A model generated the notes under the pieces. It was not told where the DNA came from and made no database searches. It saw only the letters and a program-made list of their open reading frames with translations. The position numbers and the translations under genes were made by a program. DNA of 64,000 nt, from contig JAVBXN010000020.1 of the NCBI GenBank assembly GCA_030824515.1, positions 1 to 64,000 on the forward strand, written 5' to 3'. This DNA is from Pelobacter sp. (GTDB lineage: Bacteria; Desulfobacterota; Desulfuromonadia; Geobacterales; Pseudopelobacteraceae). Shown here in pieces: positions 1 through 8,217 of this stretch (position 1 is the stretch's first letter; each line of letters begins with the position of its first letter).

Positions 1-357
1 CAGGAGATCACCGCTTCCAGCAAGGAGCAGGATACCGGCGCAGAACAGATCAACAAGGCCATCCAGCAACTTGACCAGGTCATCCAGCAGAACGCCAGCG
101 CCAGCGAGGAAATGGCTTCAACCTCGGAGGAGCTCTCCAGCCAGGCCGAGCAGTTGCAGGATTCGATCAGCTTCTTCAATATCGGAAATCAGTCACGGCG
201 ACCGGTCTCCTCAGGCGTGCGGAAATCCTCCAGAAAAGTCCAGATAGCGCATGCCAGGAGTTCTGCGGCACCTGCCAAGCGACAATCAGGTGGCATTCAC
301 CTGGAATTGGGTCATTCGGGGCCGGATCATCTGGATGACGAGTTCGAGAAATTTTAA
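1..357 (+). CDS. Methyl-accepting chemotaxis protein, C-terminal fragment
   Basis: The reading frame is open from base 1, so the gene begins outside the window. The visible 118 residues are the end of a chemoreceptor signalling domain: the Q/N/S/A/E-rich heptads ending in [20 protein letters not shown] are typical of the last methylation helix of bacterial chemoreceptors. The protein then has a low-complexity basic tail and an acidic-aromatic end (DDEFEKF), a kind of terminus often seen on Geobacter receptors; whether it tethers CheR or CheB cannot be judged from sequence. The sensory and transmembrane parts are not visible. It lies upstream of a chemosensory operon and may feed it, but about 2.2 kb of other signalling genes separates them. 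Confidence 0.9.
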   Translation, partial: QEITASSKEQDTGAEQINKAIQQLDQVIQQNASASEEMASTSEELSSQAEQLQDSISFFNIGNQSRRPVSSGVRKSSRKVQIAHARSSAAPAKRQSGGIHLELGHSGPDHLDDEFEKF

Positions 358-368
358 AGACCGTACAT

Positions 369-420
369 GCATGGGGCAAGAACAGGCTGGCAAACTTTAG
401 TCCCTGCTCTTGCCCCATGC
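369..420. terminator. Long stem-loop after the chemoreceptor gene
   Basis: Bases 369-386 and 403-420 form an inverted repeat of about 18 bp with one mismatch, around a 16-base loop. It starts 11 bases after the chemoreceptor stop codon. There is no T-run after either arm, so it is terminator-like or a transcript-stabilising hairpin rather than a classical intrinsic terminator. Confidence 0.45.
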
Positions 421-437
421 TCTTGAGATCACGAGCC

Positions 438-734
438 ATGAAACGAACATGCAGAAGCAAACAGGCATTTGCTCCACACGTGGAGATTACCAGATCAATG
501 GCCGTACTCGCTGATAGTATGGCTGATGATTTCAATAACATCCTGACTGTGATTCTCGGCGCCAGTTCACTCATCGACTGCGATTCCAAATCACCACCGG
601 AGCTGTTAATGTGTGTTACCCTGATTCGAGCATCCGCTGAGCATGCCGCATCATTGTCCAACCGGCTGATGCAGATGTGTTCCGTAAGGAAACATCATAA
701 GCATTCTAAACGATTAAAGAAGTTTTTTAGATAA
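438..734 (+). pseudogene. Decayed histidine-kinase HisKA fragment, phospho-His replaced by Asp
   Basis: This 98-codon frame carries a recognisable HisKA dimerisation helix pair. The segment MADDFNNILTVILG matches the usual IAHDFNNILTVILG box of PAS-linked hybrid kinases, and AEHAASLSNRLMQM matches the second helix (usually AERAASLTRQLLAF). The phosphoacceptor His is Asp here, no HATPase domain follows, and the frame ends in a basic tail. An upstream in-frame ATG at 417 would lie inside the preceding hairpin, and no convincing ribosome site is seen for either start. The most likely reading is a remnant of a sensor kinase. A short expressed protein that dimerises with another kinase cannot be excluded. 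Confidence 0.55.
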
Positions 735-857
735 ATGTTTGTAATCCAAAGTCGGTTCATGAGAATATTTGCAAAAGATCAAGCCGTGCAAAAAAAAGTT
801 TTGCTGCTATTATAGCTAAACACAACCATTATAGTTTCCTACAGCAAGGAATACGCC

Positions 858-2078
858 GTGACGACTTGTAACAATGACAAGGAACTGCTCAAACCGCATA
901 TACTTGTGGTTGACGATGAACCGGAAATCTGCCGGATGGTTTCGCTATGTCTCCAGAAAACCGGCTATGATGTCAGCTCTGTTGACAGCGCCGATGCAGC
1001 CTATGGCATGCTGGAGATGAATTCATACGATGCGATTGTGGCCGATGTGATAATGCCTGGACAGGACGGCATCGCTTTTCTTGGACGTGTGCATCGCACC
1101 TGGCCTGAAATTCCTGTGATTCTGATGACCGGTTTTGCCCAGTTGCAGATGGCTGTCAACGCGATTAAAAACGGCGCCTTCGACTTTATCCACAAGCCGT
1201 TCGATTTCGATCATTTGCGCAAGATTGTAGATCGTGCACTCAATTTTACAAAGCTCAAACGAATTGAAAATAATTATCGCGAAGAGCTGGAACAAACAGT
1301 GTCAATACGCACTCAGGAACTCAGAAATGCGATGATTGAACTGGATCACCTCAGGGCGGAACTTTTGAAGGCTGCTACCGCAAAGAGTAATTTCATGGCG
1401 AATATATCCCATGAAATGCGCACACCGATGAACGGAGTCATCGGTGCGTTGGATCTGCTGACGGAGGGCGGACTGGTTGGTGCTCAGGCTGAATACCTGG
1501 AAATGGCCAGGCAATCTGCGAATAACATGCTGGCAATGGTCAACCAGCTGTTGACATTCAATAGTGTTTCGTGTCATTCGTTCGCTGTTTCTGCCCGCTA
1601 TGATCTTGTTAATCTCAAAACCCTACTTGAAAATTGTATTGCCAAAGCTGCCTCCAACTTTGCTCGCAGAGGACTTTTTCTCAAGCTTCAAATCGCTGAT
1701 GATGTCCCCGGTCAAATCTGGACCGACACGGAACATCTATCCCGGTTGTTGGAAATACTGATTGACAACGCACTCAAGTTTACCGAAAAGGGGGGGGCGG
1801 TGCTTGACGTTACCCGGGAACAATCCGTTAATGGTAACGCTCTCTTGAAGTTTTCCCTGATCGACAGTGGCATCGGGATTCCGGAGGGTATGTTGGACAG
1901 GATCTTCGAGCCGTTTGTTCAGGTGGATGAGTCTCTTACCCGACGTCACGGAGGAGTCGGACTCGGCCTTTCGATCGCCAAACAGTATGCACAGCACCTG
2001 AATGGAAATCTGTTGGTCGCGCGTGTGCCAGGCGGCGGCAGCAGGTTCATGCTTACTCTGGAAATTATTGACCCCTGA
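858..2078 (+). CDS. Hybrid receiver-histidine kinase
   Basis: Cytoplasmic 406-residue two-component protein with a receiver domain first and a kinase second. The receiver (about residues 14-130) has the acidic pair D19/D20, phospho-acceptor D63 in ADVIMPG, a switch Thr in LMTGFA and the Lys in HKPFD. A coiled linker (about 140-175) leads to HisKA with H185 in NISHEMRTP, then HATPase_c with N-box (DNALKFTEKG), G1 box (DSGIGIPE) and G2 box (GGVGLGLSIAK). There is no membrane segment, so the input probably arrives through phosphorylation of the receiver. The start is GTG at 858, with AGCAAGGA upstream. It precedes a stand-alone receiver and the che operon, which suggests a linked relay, but no partner is proven. 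Confidence 0.9.
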   Translation: MTTCNNDKELLKPHILVVDDEPEICRMVSLCLQKTGYDVSSVDSADAAYGMLEMNSYDAIVADVIMPGQDGIAFLGRVHRTWPEIPVILMTGFAQLQMAVNAIKNGAFDFIHKPFDFDHLRKIVDRALNFTKLKRIENNYREELEQTVSIRTQELRNAMIELDHLRAELLKAATAKSNFMANISHEMRTPMNGVIGALDLLTEGGLVGAQAEYLEMARQSANNMLAMVNQLLTFNSVSCHSFAVSARYDLVNLKTLLENCIAKAASNFARRGLFLKLQIADDVPGQIWTDTEHLSRLLEILIDNALKFTEKGGAVLDVTREQSVNGNALLKFSLIDSGIGIPEGMLDRIFEPFVQVDESLTRRHGGVGLGLSIAKQYAQHLNGNLLVARVPGGGSRFMLTLEIIDP

Positions 2079-2177
2079 GCTGAAACAAAAAATGGGGCAG
2101 GTCTATTAATTAAGTTGTTTGCCTTGTGTGAAAAAGTGATAAATTGATTTGATTCTTATCTTGCCGGGAGAGTTATC

Positions 2178-2576
2178 GTGAAATGCCTGATTGCAGAAGA
2201 CAATCTGTTGTCGCGTCGAATCCTGAAGGAGTTACTTTCTCCAAACTTTGACTGTGATATAGCGGTTAATGGCCAGGAAGCGATCGATTCGTTTGTGATG
2301 GCCCATGAGTCAAGACGTCCGTATGACGTTGTGTTCATGGATATCATGATGCCGCAGGTGGATGGCCTGGAGGCGGTGCGACTGATACGCGCACATGAAA
2401 AGCAGATGGATTTGCCACCCGAACTTGCCGTAAAGGTAATCATGATATCCGCGCTCGATGATCCACACACTGTTATCAAATCATTCAATGAATGCGGCGC
2501 TGACGCCTACATTGTAAAGCCTTTGAGTAGGCACAAGCTTGCCAAGGAATTGCGTTCGCTAAAGCTGATGGAATAA
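2178..2576 (+). CDS. Single-domain response regulator receiver
   Basis: A 132-residue CheY-like receiver with no output domain. Conserved residues are the acidic pocket E7/D8, phospho-acceptor D55 in FMDIMMPQVDG, a Ser switch residue in MISALDD and the Lys in IVKPLSRH. It has a GTG start with CCGGGAG about 7 bases upstream. It lies 13 bases before the soluble chemoreceptor gene and behind the hybrid kinase, so it could accept phosphate from that kinase or from CheA. The receiver differs clearly from the CheY encoded further down the operon, so the two are probably not redundant. Confidence 0.88.
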   Translation: MKCLIAEDNLLSRRILKELLSPNFDCDIAVNGQEAIDSFVMAHESRRPYDVVFMDIMMPQVDGLEAVRLIRAHEKQMDLPPELAVKVIMISALDDPHTVIKSFNECGADAYIVKPLSRHKLAKELRSLKLME

Positions 2577-2589
2577 TTGAGGGCCGAGG

Positions 2590-4431
2590 ATGCTATCCAT
2601 TAATATTGATAACAGGTCTGAATCCGTTCTTGAGTCCGGATCTGAAGTGCTTTACAGCTGGCGCGGCATACTTGTTCCAGCGATCGATTCATTGCGGCGA
2701 ATGGCCGGCACCACCGAGGATCAGTTCCTGCAAATTGGCTCTCAAATGCAGGATTTTTATCGGCGTTCCGGTGACATTTCCAGGATGTCGAATGAATTGG
2801 TCGGTATTGTTTCCGGTGAGAGCGGTCAAACCCTTACCGATCGTTTACAGCAGATGATTTCTGAAATGGAAGAGTACATTGCAAACGCCCGCGTCCGTAG
2901 TGGCGACAGTTGCAACACACTCAAGCAGGTTCATGACTTGCTGGATACCTTGTCCCATCCTCTGGAGGGTTTTCAGAAGATGAACAAGACCCTGCGCATG
3001 CTGAGCATTTCCACCAAAATAGAGAGTTCAAGACTTGGAGAACTAGGCAGCGGTTTTGTGAATCTGGCCATGGATGTGGAAAAGCTTTCCCACCAGGTCA
3101 ATGACAAATCCGTGTCGATCATGGCGCATCGTGAATTATTGGCAAAAATGATCGCCTGCAACCTGGATGCTGTACGCGCAAGTAACTCCAGGCAGGACCA
3201 GCAGATTGGTTCATCCCTTAAAAACGCCAGGGATAGCCTGCAGGAGTTGATATCGGTCAATGAGCGCTGCACAGGATTCGCCGCAACAGTTTCTTCCATT
3301 TCCCGGGATGTGACCGGCAGCATCAGCGAGGCGGTCTCGTCAATGCAGATGCATGACATGACACGCCAGCAGATGGAGCACATCATCGAAGCGCTGGAAC
3401 GCCTGTCGGCTGATCTGCCCGTTTCCGAGGGCATCTCTAGCGATGACGATCGTCGTCGCGCACTGATCATGGAAGCCGGTGATGTCTGCGAGTTGCAGGA
3501 GGCCCAGTTGCGCTTTGCCTCAGCAGAACTCTACTCGGCGGTCTGCGGAATAATGGACAACCTGCACGATGTTGCCGGCAGGCAACTGTTGATGGTGAAT
3601 GAAACCCAAAACGTCACCGGTACCGCCAACGCCGGCGGCAGTTCGTTTGTGGAAGTGATCAGTCAGGGGATGGGAACCATAACCGGCGTTCTGGAAACCT
3701 GTGCTCAGGCCGATCGCAACATGATGGATACAATGAGAAAAGTTGCTCAAACCATTGCGGAAATAGCAACATTCGTCACGGATATTGAAGAAATTGGCAC
3801 CGAAATCGATCTGATTGCCCTGAATGCCCAGATCAAGGCAGCCCATACCGGGCCGGAAGGCGCCGCATTGGGGGTGCTGGCCGAAGCGATAAAACGCCTC
3901 TCTGACGAAGCGGTACGCCAGACCAACTCGGTGGCATCAATTCTGAATAGAATCAATGCCGTGACTGAACATCTCTCGATCGAGACCGGCAGCGAGGAAG
4001 AACTTGTCGGATTGCGGATTTCCTCAATTCAGGACGAGTTGGGAGTAATTCTGAAAACTCTTGCTCAGATGAATGGCGAACTGTTTTCGCTGCTGGCCGG
4101 TTTGAGCAGCAATGTAACCAGTCTTACAGAAGATGTGGACAGTGCGACTGCCGGTATCGACGTTCATGAGCGGACAAAGAGCATGTCGAACGACATTCTT
4201 TGCGACCTGGAACGGATAGTTTCCCAGGCGCGCAGCATGGAACCCGCCAGCAATGAATTCAAACAGAACCTGCTGCACATGGAACAACGCTATACAATGG
4301 AAAGCGAGCGTCACATTCACGAAGCCCTGGCTCGTAAACGCAGCGGACAGGCAGCGCTGGCAGTACCGGATGCTTCAAAAACCTGCGTGACCGATGAATC
4401 GGAATTTGGTGACAACGTAGATTTGTTCTGA
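2590..4431 (+). CDS. Soluble chemoreceptor-like protein with a CheZ-like motif
   Basis: A 613-residue, mostly helical protein without signal peptide or membrane helix, so it should be a cytoplasmic receptor. The C-terminal half has a divergent receptor tip: IALNAQIKAAHTGPEGAALG stands where receptors usually have [20 protein letters not shown], followed by VLAEAIKRLSDEA. In the N-terminal half, a helix reads MQMHDMTRQQMEH with D256 and Q260. This D-x-T-x-Q spacing resembles the catalytic helix of the CheY phosphatase CheZ (DLTGQ). Whether it works as a phosphatase is inference. GAGGG at 2579-2583 supports the ATG. It is the first clear member of the che operon and is followed 15 bases later by the STAS gene. 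Confidence 0.8.
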   Translation: MLSINIDNRSESVLESGSEVLYSWRGILVPAIDSLRRMAGTTEDQFLQIGSQMQDFYRRSGDISRMSNELVGIVSGESGQTLTDRLQQMISEMEEYIANARVRSGDSCNTLKQVHDLLDTLSHPLEGFQKMNKTLRMLSISTKIESSRLGELGSGFVNLAMDVEKLSHQVNDKSVSIMAHRELLAKMIACNLDAVRASNSRQDQQIGSSLKNARDSLQELISVNERCTGFAATVSSISRDVTGSISEAVSSMQMHDMTRQQMEHIIEALERLSADLPVSEGISSDDDRRRALIMEAGDVCELQEAQLRFASAELYSAVCGIMDNLHDVAGRQLLMVNETQNVTGTANAGGSSFVEVISQGMGTITGVLETCAQADRNMMDTMRKVAQTIAEIATFVTDIEEIGTEIDLIALNAQIKAAHTGPEGAALGVLAEAIKRLSDEAVRQTNSVASILNRINAVTEHLSIETGSEEELVGLRISSIQDELGVILKTLAQMNGELFSLLAGLSSNVTSLTEDVDSATAGIDVHERTKSMSNDILCDLERIVSQARSMEPASNEFKQNLLHMEQRYTMESERHIHEALARKRSGQAALAVPDASKTCVTDESEFGDNVDLF

Positions 4432-4446
4432 TTGAAGGAGGAGAAC

Positions 4447-4794
4447 ATGCCGCTCAACAGTTCTTGCCGTGAAAACGGCGAAATTATCATCTCCAGCGGA
4501 GACCGGCTTACAATCGAGAATGCATCCGAATTTGCGCGTATCATTCATGAGGCGCTGAATTCTTCAAAAAATGTTGCAATCGAATTCGAATCCGCGCTGG
4601 AAGTGGATATTACAGGATTGCAGCTGATATGCTCAGCTTGCAAGAGTGCGGCAACCAAAGGCTGCAGCTTCTCGTACCACGGACTCATGCCGCCGGCCCT
4701 GACGGAAATGATCATAGCCAGTGGCGCAGCGCGACATGCGATTTGCAGGCATAACAATGATTCTACATGCATATGGTTTGGAGGTGCACATTAA
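4447..4794 (+). CDS. STAS-domain protein of the chemosensory operon
   Basis: This 115-residue protein has the fold pattern of STAS/anti-sigma-antagonist proteins: an early beta-hairpin, then FESALEVDITGLQLICSACK. T56 in the D-I-T-G turn sits where SpoIIAA-type proteins carry a phosphorylatable Ser. The ATG at 4447 has a strong AAGGAGGAG; an upstream in-frame TTG at 4432 would place the ribosome site inside the gene and is rejected. The stop overlaps the cheY start by one base (TAATG), so translation is probably coupled. A small protein between receptor and cheY is also found in alphaproteobacterial che operons, where it modulates CheY turnover; a like role here is inference. Confidence 0.8.
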   Translation: MPLNSSCRENGEIIISSGDRLTIENASEFARIIHEALNSSKNVAIEFESALEVDITGLQLICSACKSAATKGCSFSYHGLMPPALTEMIIASGAARHAICRHNNDSTCIWFGGAH

Positions 4795-5159
4795 TGGCAA
4801 AGCTTATTATGACAGCCGATGACTCGGCCAGTGTCCGGCAGATGGTGGCTTTTACCCTCAAGCAGAACGGCTACGATGTAATCGAGGCCGTCGATGGTCG
4901 CGATGCGCTCAATAAACTGGCGTCCCAGAAAGTGGACATGCTTCTGACCGACCTGAATATGCCCAATATGGATGGCATCGGGCTGATTAAAGGGGTTAGA
5001 GCGGGAACTTTGAACAAATTTATTCCGATAGTGATGTTGACGACCGAATCCAACGATTCCAAAAAAGGTGAAGGTAAAGCCGCCGGAGCAACCGGCTGGA
5101 TCGTTAAGCCATTCAAGCCGGAGCAACTGATTGCGGTGATCAAGAAGGTACTGGGGTGA
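4794..5159 (+). CDS. cheY: Chemotaxis response regulator CheY
   Basis: A 121-residue single receiver. It has the acidic pair D9/D10, phospho-acceptor D53 in LLTDLNMPNMDG, a Thr switch residue in VMLTTES and the Lys in IVKPFKPEQL. The start ATG overlaps the STAS stop (TAATG), with GGAGGTG about 6 bases upstream. Four bases separate it from cheA. As the receiver directly before CheA it is the expected phospho-acceptor of this kinase. Whether it acts on flagellar motors or type IV pili cannot be told; no flagellar genes are in the window, while pilus motor genes lie 23 kb downstream. Confidence 0.93.
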   Translation: MAKLIMTADDSASVRQMVAFTLKQNGYDVIEAVDGRDALNKLASQKVDMLLTDLNMPNMDGIGLIKGVRAGTLNKFIPIVMLTTESNDSKKGEGKAAGATGWIVKPFKPEQLIAVIKKVLG

Positions 5160-5163
5160 AACC

Positions 5164-7293
5164 ATGATGGAAGAAGCGGTTGCAACCTATCGGGAAGAGG
5201 CGGGAGAGCTTCTGGCCGAGCTGGAAACTTCATTGCTCGAACTTGAAGAAACGCCAGACGACAATGATCTGATCAACCGGGTATTCCGGGCCATGCATAC
5301 TATCAAGGGATCGGGAGCAATGTTCGGCTTCGACGAGATCGCTTCCTTTACACATGAGGTCGAAACGGTCTTTGACATGGTGCGCAATGGAAAGATGACC
5401 GTAACCAAACGCCTGCTTGATTTGACTCTCAAATCCCGCGACCATATCTCATGTCTGCTTAACGCTCCCGTCGGAGAAGATGTTGACCGCAGCGCGGGAG
5501 ACGAAATTATCGCCGGGCTTCGGCAGCTGTTACCGCAGCCGGAATTGCCGCAAAAAGGCTCCAGCGAGATCCCGTCGATAAAACTCCCCGAAGTTTCCCC
5601 AGATGAACTTTCGAACGAAAGCACCTGGCGCATCCGCTTCCGTCCGGCTCCCAATATCATCATGTGCGGCACCAACCCGATTTCTCTGATCAACGAACTG
5701 CGCGGCCTCGGAACAGCGCAGGTGGTGGCTCAATTTGACGAGATTCCACAACTTGACGAACTGGTGCCGGAAAGCTGCCATATTTACTGGGACATCATCC
5801 TGACAACGTCGCGTGGGGAAGACGCCATCCGTGACGTTTTCATATTTGTCGAAGATGATTGTGACATAAAAATCGAGTTGATTGACAGCAGTGGATTGAT
5901 TGACCGGGAAGAGGGTTACAAGAAACTGGGCGACATCCTGGTTGAGCGTGGCGACCTGTCGCCGGTCGAGATGAAGAAAGTACTGATGCTGCAGAAGCGT
6001 TTCGGCGAACTGCTGGTAGAAAAGGGCATAGTTTCACCGGAAAAGGTTCAATCGGCGTTGGTCGAGCAGCAGCATGTGAAGAGCGTCCGCAAGGAACGCA
6101 GTGAAGCTCCGCAGCAGGAAGCAGCTGCCAGCATCCGCGTACCGGCCGAAAAGCTGGATCAGTTGATCAACCTGGTGGGTGAAATGGTCACTGTGCAGGC
6201 GCATCTCTCCCAGGTGTCCCTGGCCGGCGGCGATGCTACCTTCATCGCCATATCTGAAGAAGTGGAACGCCTGACCAACGAACTGCGCGATACCGCCCTG
6301 AATATCCGCATGCTGCCGATCGGAAGCACATTCAGCAAATTCAAACGCTTGGTGCGAGATCTCTCTGGTGAACTTGGTAAAGAGATCGAAATGGAGACTT
6401 TTGGCGCCGAAACCGAACTGGACAAGACCGTGATTGAAAAGTTGAACGATCCGCTGGTGCATATCATCCGCAACAGTATCGATCATGGCATCGAGATGCC
6501 CGAGGTACGATGTGCCGCCGGCAAATCAGCTATCGGCAAGGTCTATCTGGGGGCTGAGCATTCCGGCGACTCGGTTCTGATCACTATTCGTGATGACGGC
6601 GCCGGACTTGACCGCGACGCCATTCGTGCCAAAGCGCTTGAACGCGGCTTATTGCCCGCCAATTCCGAAGCTTCCGACCGTGAGATTTACTCGCTGATTT
6701 TTGCTCCCGGATTTTCGACCGCCGCCAAGGTCACCAGCGTTTCCGGGCGCGGCGTAGGCATGGACGTGGTCAAGCGCGGCATCGAAGGGTTGCGCGGTTC
6801 GATCGGTGTTGACAGCGTACGCGGCAGCGGTACGACCATCACGCTGAAGATTCCACTGACGCTGGCGATCATCGACAGTCTTCTTGTAAAGATCGGCAAG
6901 GATCACTTCGTATTACCGCTGGCTTCGGTAGAGGAATGCGTTGAGCTGACACGTGAAGATATTAAAAACTCGCATGGCCGCAACCTGGCCAATGTGAGAG
7001 GCGCAATCGTTCCATATATCCCGCTACGTCAGCATTTTGGGATAATTGAACAGCGCCCCGAGATCGAACAGATTGTGATTGCCGACATTCATGGCACCAA
7101 GGTCGGGTTCGTGGTGGATCATGTGGTCGGTGAGCACCAGACTGTTATCAAGTCACTCGGCAAGATGTACCGTGATGTGAAGGGGGTCTCCGGAGCGACC
7201 ATTCTGGGTGATGGAACCGTGGCGCTGATACTTGACATGGGAACCCTGCTGCAAACGATAGAATTGATGGAACTTTCTACGAAAGGATCATGA
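5164..7293 (+). CDS. cheA: Chemotaxis histidine kinase CheA with MshEN-like repeat
   Basis: A 709-residue kinase. Domains in order: P1 HPt (1-110) with H45 in AMHTIKGSGAMFGF; an alpha/beta P2-like module (about 155-245); a tandem repeat (about 253-303) with two copies of a K/R-x-G-x-L-V-x-x-G-x-x-S-P pattern, each ending in Q; P3 dimerisation (about 325-390); P4 ATPase with N-box (HIIRNSIDHGIE), DDGAGLD and the G2-like GRGVGMDVVKRG; and a P5 CheW-like domain to the end. The repeat resembles the MshEN motif of PilB/GspE N-termini but has almost no linker between the copies. There is no separate cheW gene nearby. The cheR GTG follows the stop codon directly. Confidence 0.95.
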   Translation: MMEEAVATYREEAGELLAELETSLLELEETPDDNDLINRVFRAMHTIKGSGAMFGFDEIASFTHEVETVFDMVRNGKMTVTKRLLDLTLKSRDHISCLLNAPVGEDVDRSAGDEIIAGLRQLLPQPELPQKGSSEIPSIKLPEVSPDELSNESTWRIRFRPAPNIIMCGTNPISLINELRGLGTAQVVAQFDEIPQLDELVPESCHIYWDIILTTSRGEDAIRDVFIFVEDDCDIKIELIDSSGLIDREEGYKKLGDILVERGDLSPVEMKKVLMLQKRFGELLVEKGIVSPEKVQSALVEQQHVKSVRKERSEAPQQEAAASIRVPAEKLDQLINLVGEMVTVQAHLSQVSLAGGDATFIAISEEVERLTNELRDTALNIRMLPIGSTFSKFKRLVRDLSGELGKEIEMETFGAETELDKTVIEKLNDPLVHIIRNSIDHGIEMPEVRCAAGKSAIGKVYLGAEHSGDSVLITIRDDGAGLDRDAIRAKALERGLLPANSEASDREIYSLIFAPGFSTAAKVTSVSGRGVGMDVVKRGIEGLRGSIGVDSVRGSGTTITLKIPLTLAIIDSLLVKIGKDHFVLPLASVEECVELTREDIKNSHGRNLANVRGAIVPYIPLRQHFGIIEQRPEIEQIVIADIHGTKVGFVVDHVVGEHQTVIKSLGKMYRDVKGVSGATILGDGTVALILDMGTLLQTIELMELSTKGS

Positions 7294-8166
7294 GTGACAA
7301 ACCCTCGTGACAGCATCAGACCTCAATTGCCCGCCACGTTGCAGGATCGCGAATTTCAGCAATTCAGCGGTCTTATTTATGAGAGTGTCGGTATTAAAAT
7401 GCCGCCTGCCAAAAAAACCATGCTTGAAGCTCGCCTGCAGAAACGCCTGAAAGCCCTTTCCATTACAACCTTTGAAAAATATGGAGAATATGTTTTCAGC
7501 CCTGAAGGGCGGGCCTGTGAGTTGGTGCATCTTATAGATGTAGTTACCACCAACAAGACGGATTTTTTTCGTGAACCGGGCCATTTCGATTTCATGGTCA
7601 AAACCGCATTGCCGAATATTCTGCAGTCTCGAGGAAATGATCATCGTGAACCTCTGCGGATATGGAGCGCCGGTTGCTCAACAGGTGAAGAACCATATAC
7701 CCTGGCGATGGTTCTGTCTGAATTTGCCGAAAGCCATCCGGATTTTCGTGTTGCAATTACCGCCTCGGATATCTGCACCCAGGTCCTGCAAACTGCTAAC
7801 ACTGCAATTTATCCCGAAGAAAGAACAGACCCTATTCCTCTGAACCTGAAAAAGAAGTACCTTCTTCGCAGCCGTGAAAAAACGAAAGCTCTGGTACGCA
7901 TTTCACCCAGGTTACGCTCGTTGGTGTCGTTCCGGCGCATCAATTTCATGGACGACGACTTCGGAATATCGGAAAAGATGGATATTATTTTCTGCCGTAA
8001 TGTGGTCATCTATTTTGATAAACCGACACAACAGACCCTCATGAAGAAATTTCACCGTCAGTTACGTCCCGGTGGATACCTGTTTATCGGACATTCCGAA
8101 ACCCTGACCGGTCTCGATGTTGATTTCAAGGCGGTGGCTTCCACGGTGTACAGAAAAGAAATATAG
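7294..8166 (+). CDS. cheR: Chemoreceptor glutamate methyltransferase CheR
   Basis: A 290-residue SAM-dependent methyltransferase that methylates glutamates of chemoreceptors. It has the N-terminal all-alpha CheR domain (to about 95, with TNKTDFFRE at its end), then the Rossmann-like domain with the SAM loop in IWSAGCSTGEEPYTLA, the acidic ASDI motif, and IIFCRNVVIYFD followed by GGYLFIGHSE. The start is GTG directly after the cheA stop, with GAAAGGA at 7281-7287; the ATG at 7290 is out of frame. Length is normal for CheR. Confidence 0.95.
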   Translation: MTNPRDSIRPQLPATLQDREFQQFSGLIYESVGIKMPPAKKTMLEARLQKRLKALSITTFEKYGEYVFSPEGRACELVHLIDVVTTNKTDFFREPGHFDFMVKTALPNILQSRGNDHREPLRIWSAGCSTGEEPYTLAMVLSEFAESHPDFRVAITASDICTQVLQTANTAIYPEERTDPIPLNLKKKYLLRSREKTKALVRISPRLRSLVSFRRINFMDDDFGISEKMDIIFCRNVVIYFDKPTQQTLMKKFHRQLRPGGYLFIGHSETLTGLDVDFKAVASTVYRKEI

Positions 8167-8217
8167 GGCGGGTGTCTGTTTACTCTGAAGCATGCTTGTT
8201 TGAGCTGGGGATTATAC

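Noticed and set aside
176-661. 161-codon minus-strand frame
   Set aside because: It overlaps the end of the chemoreceptor gene and the HisKA remnant, matches no family by eye and has no ribosome site; the plus-strand frames carry recognisable motifs.
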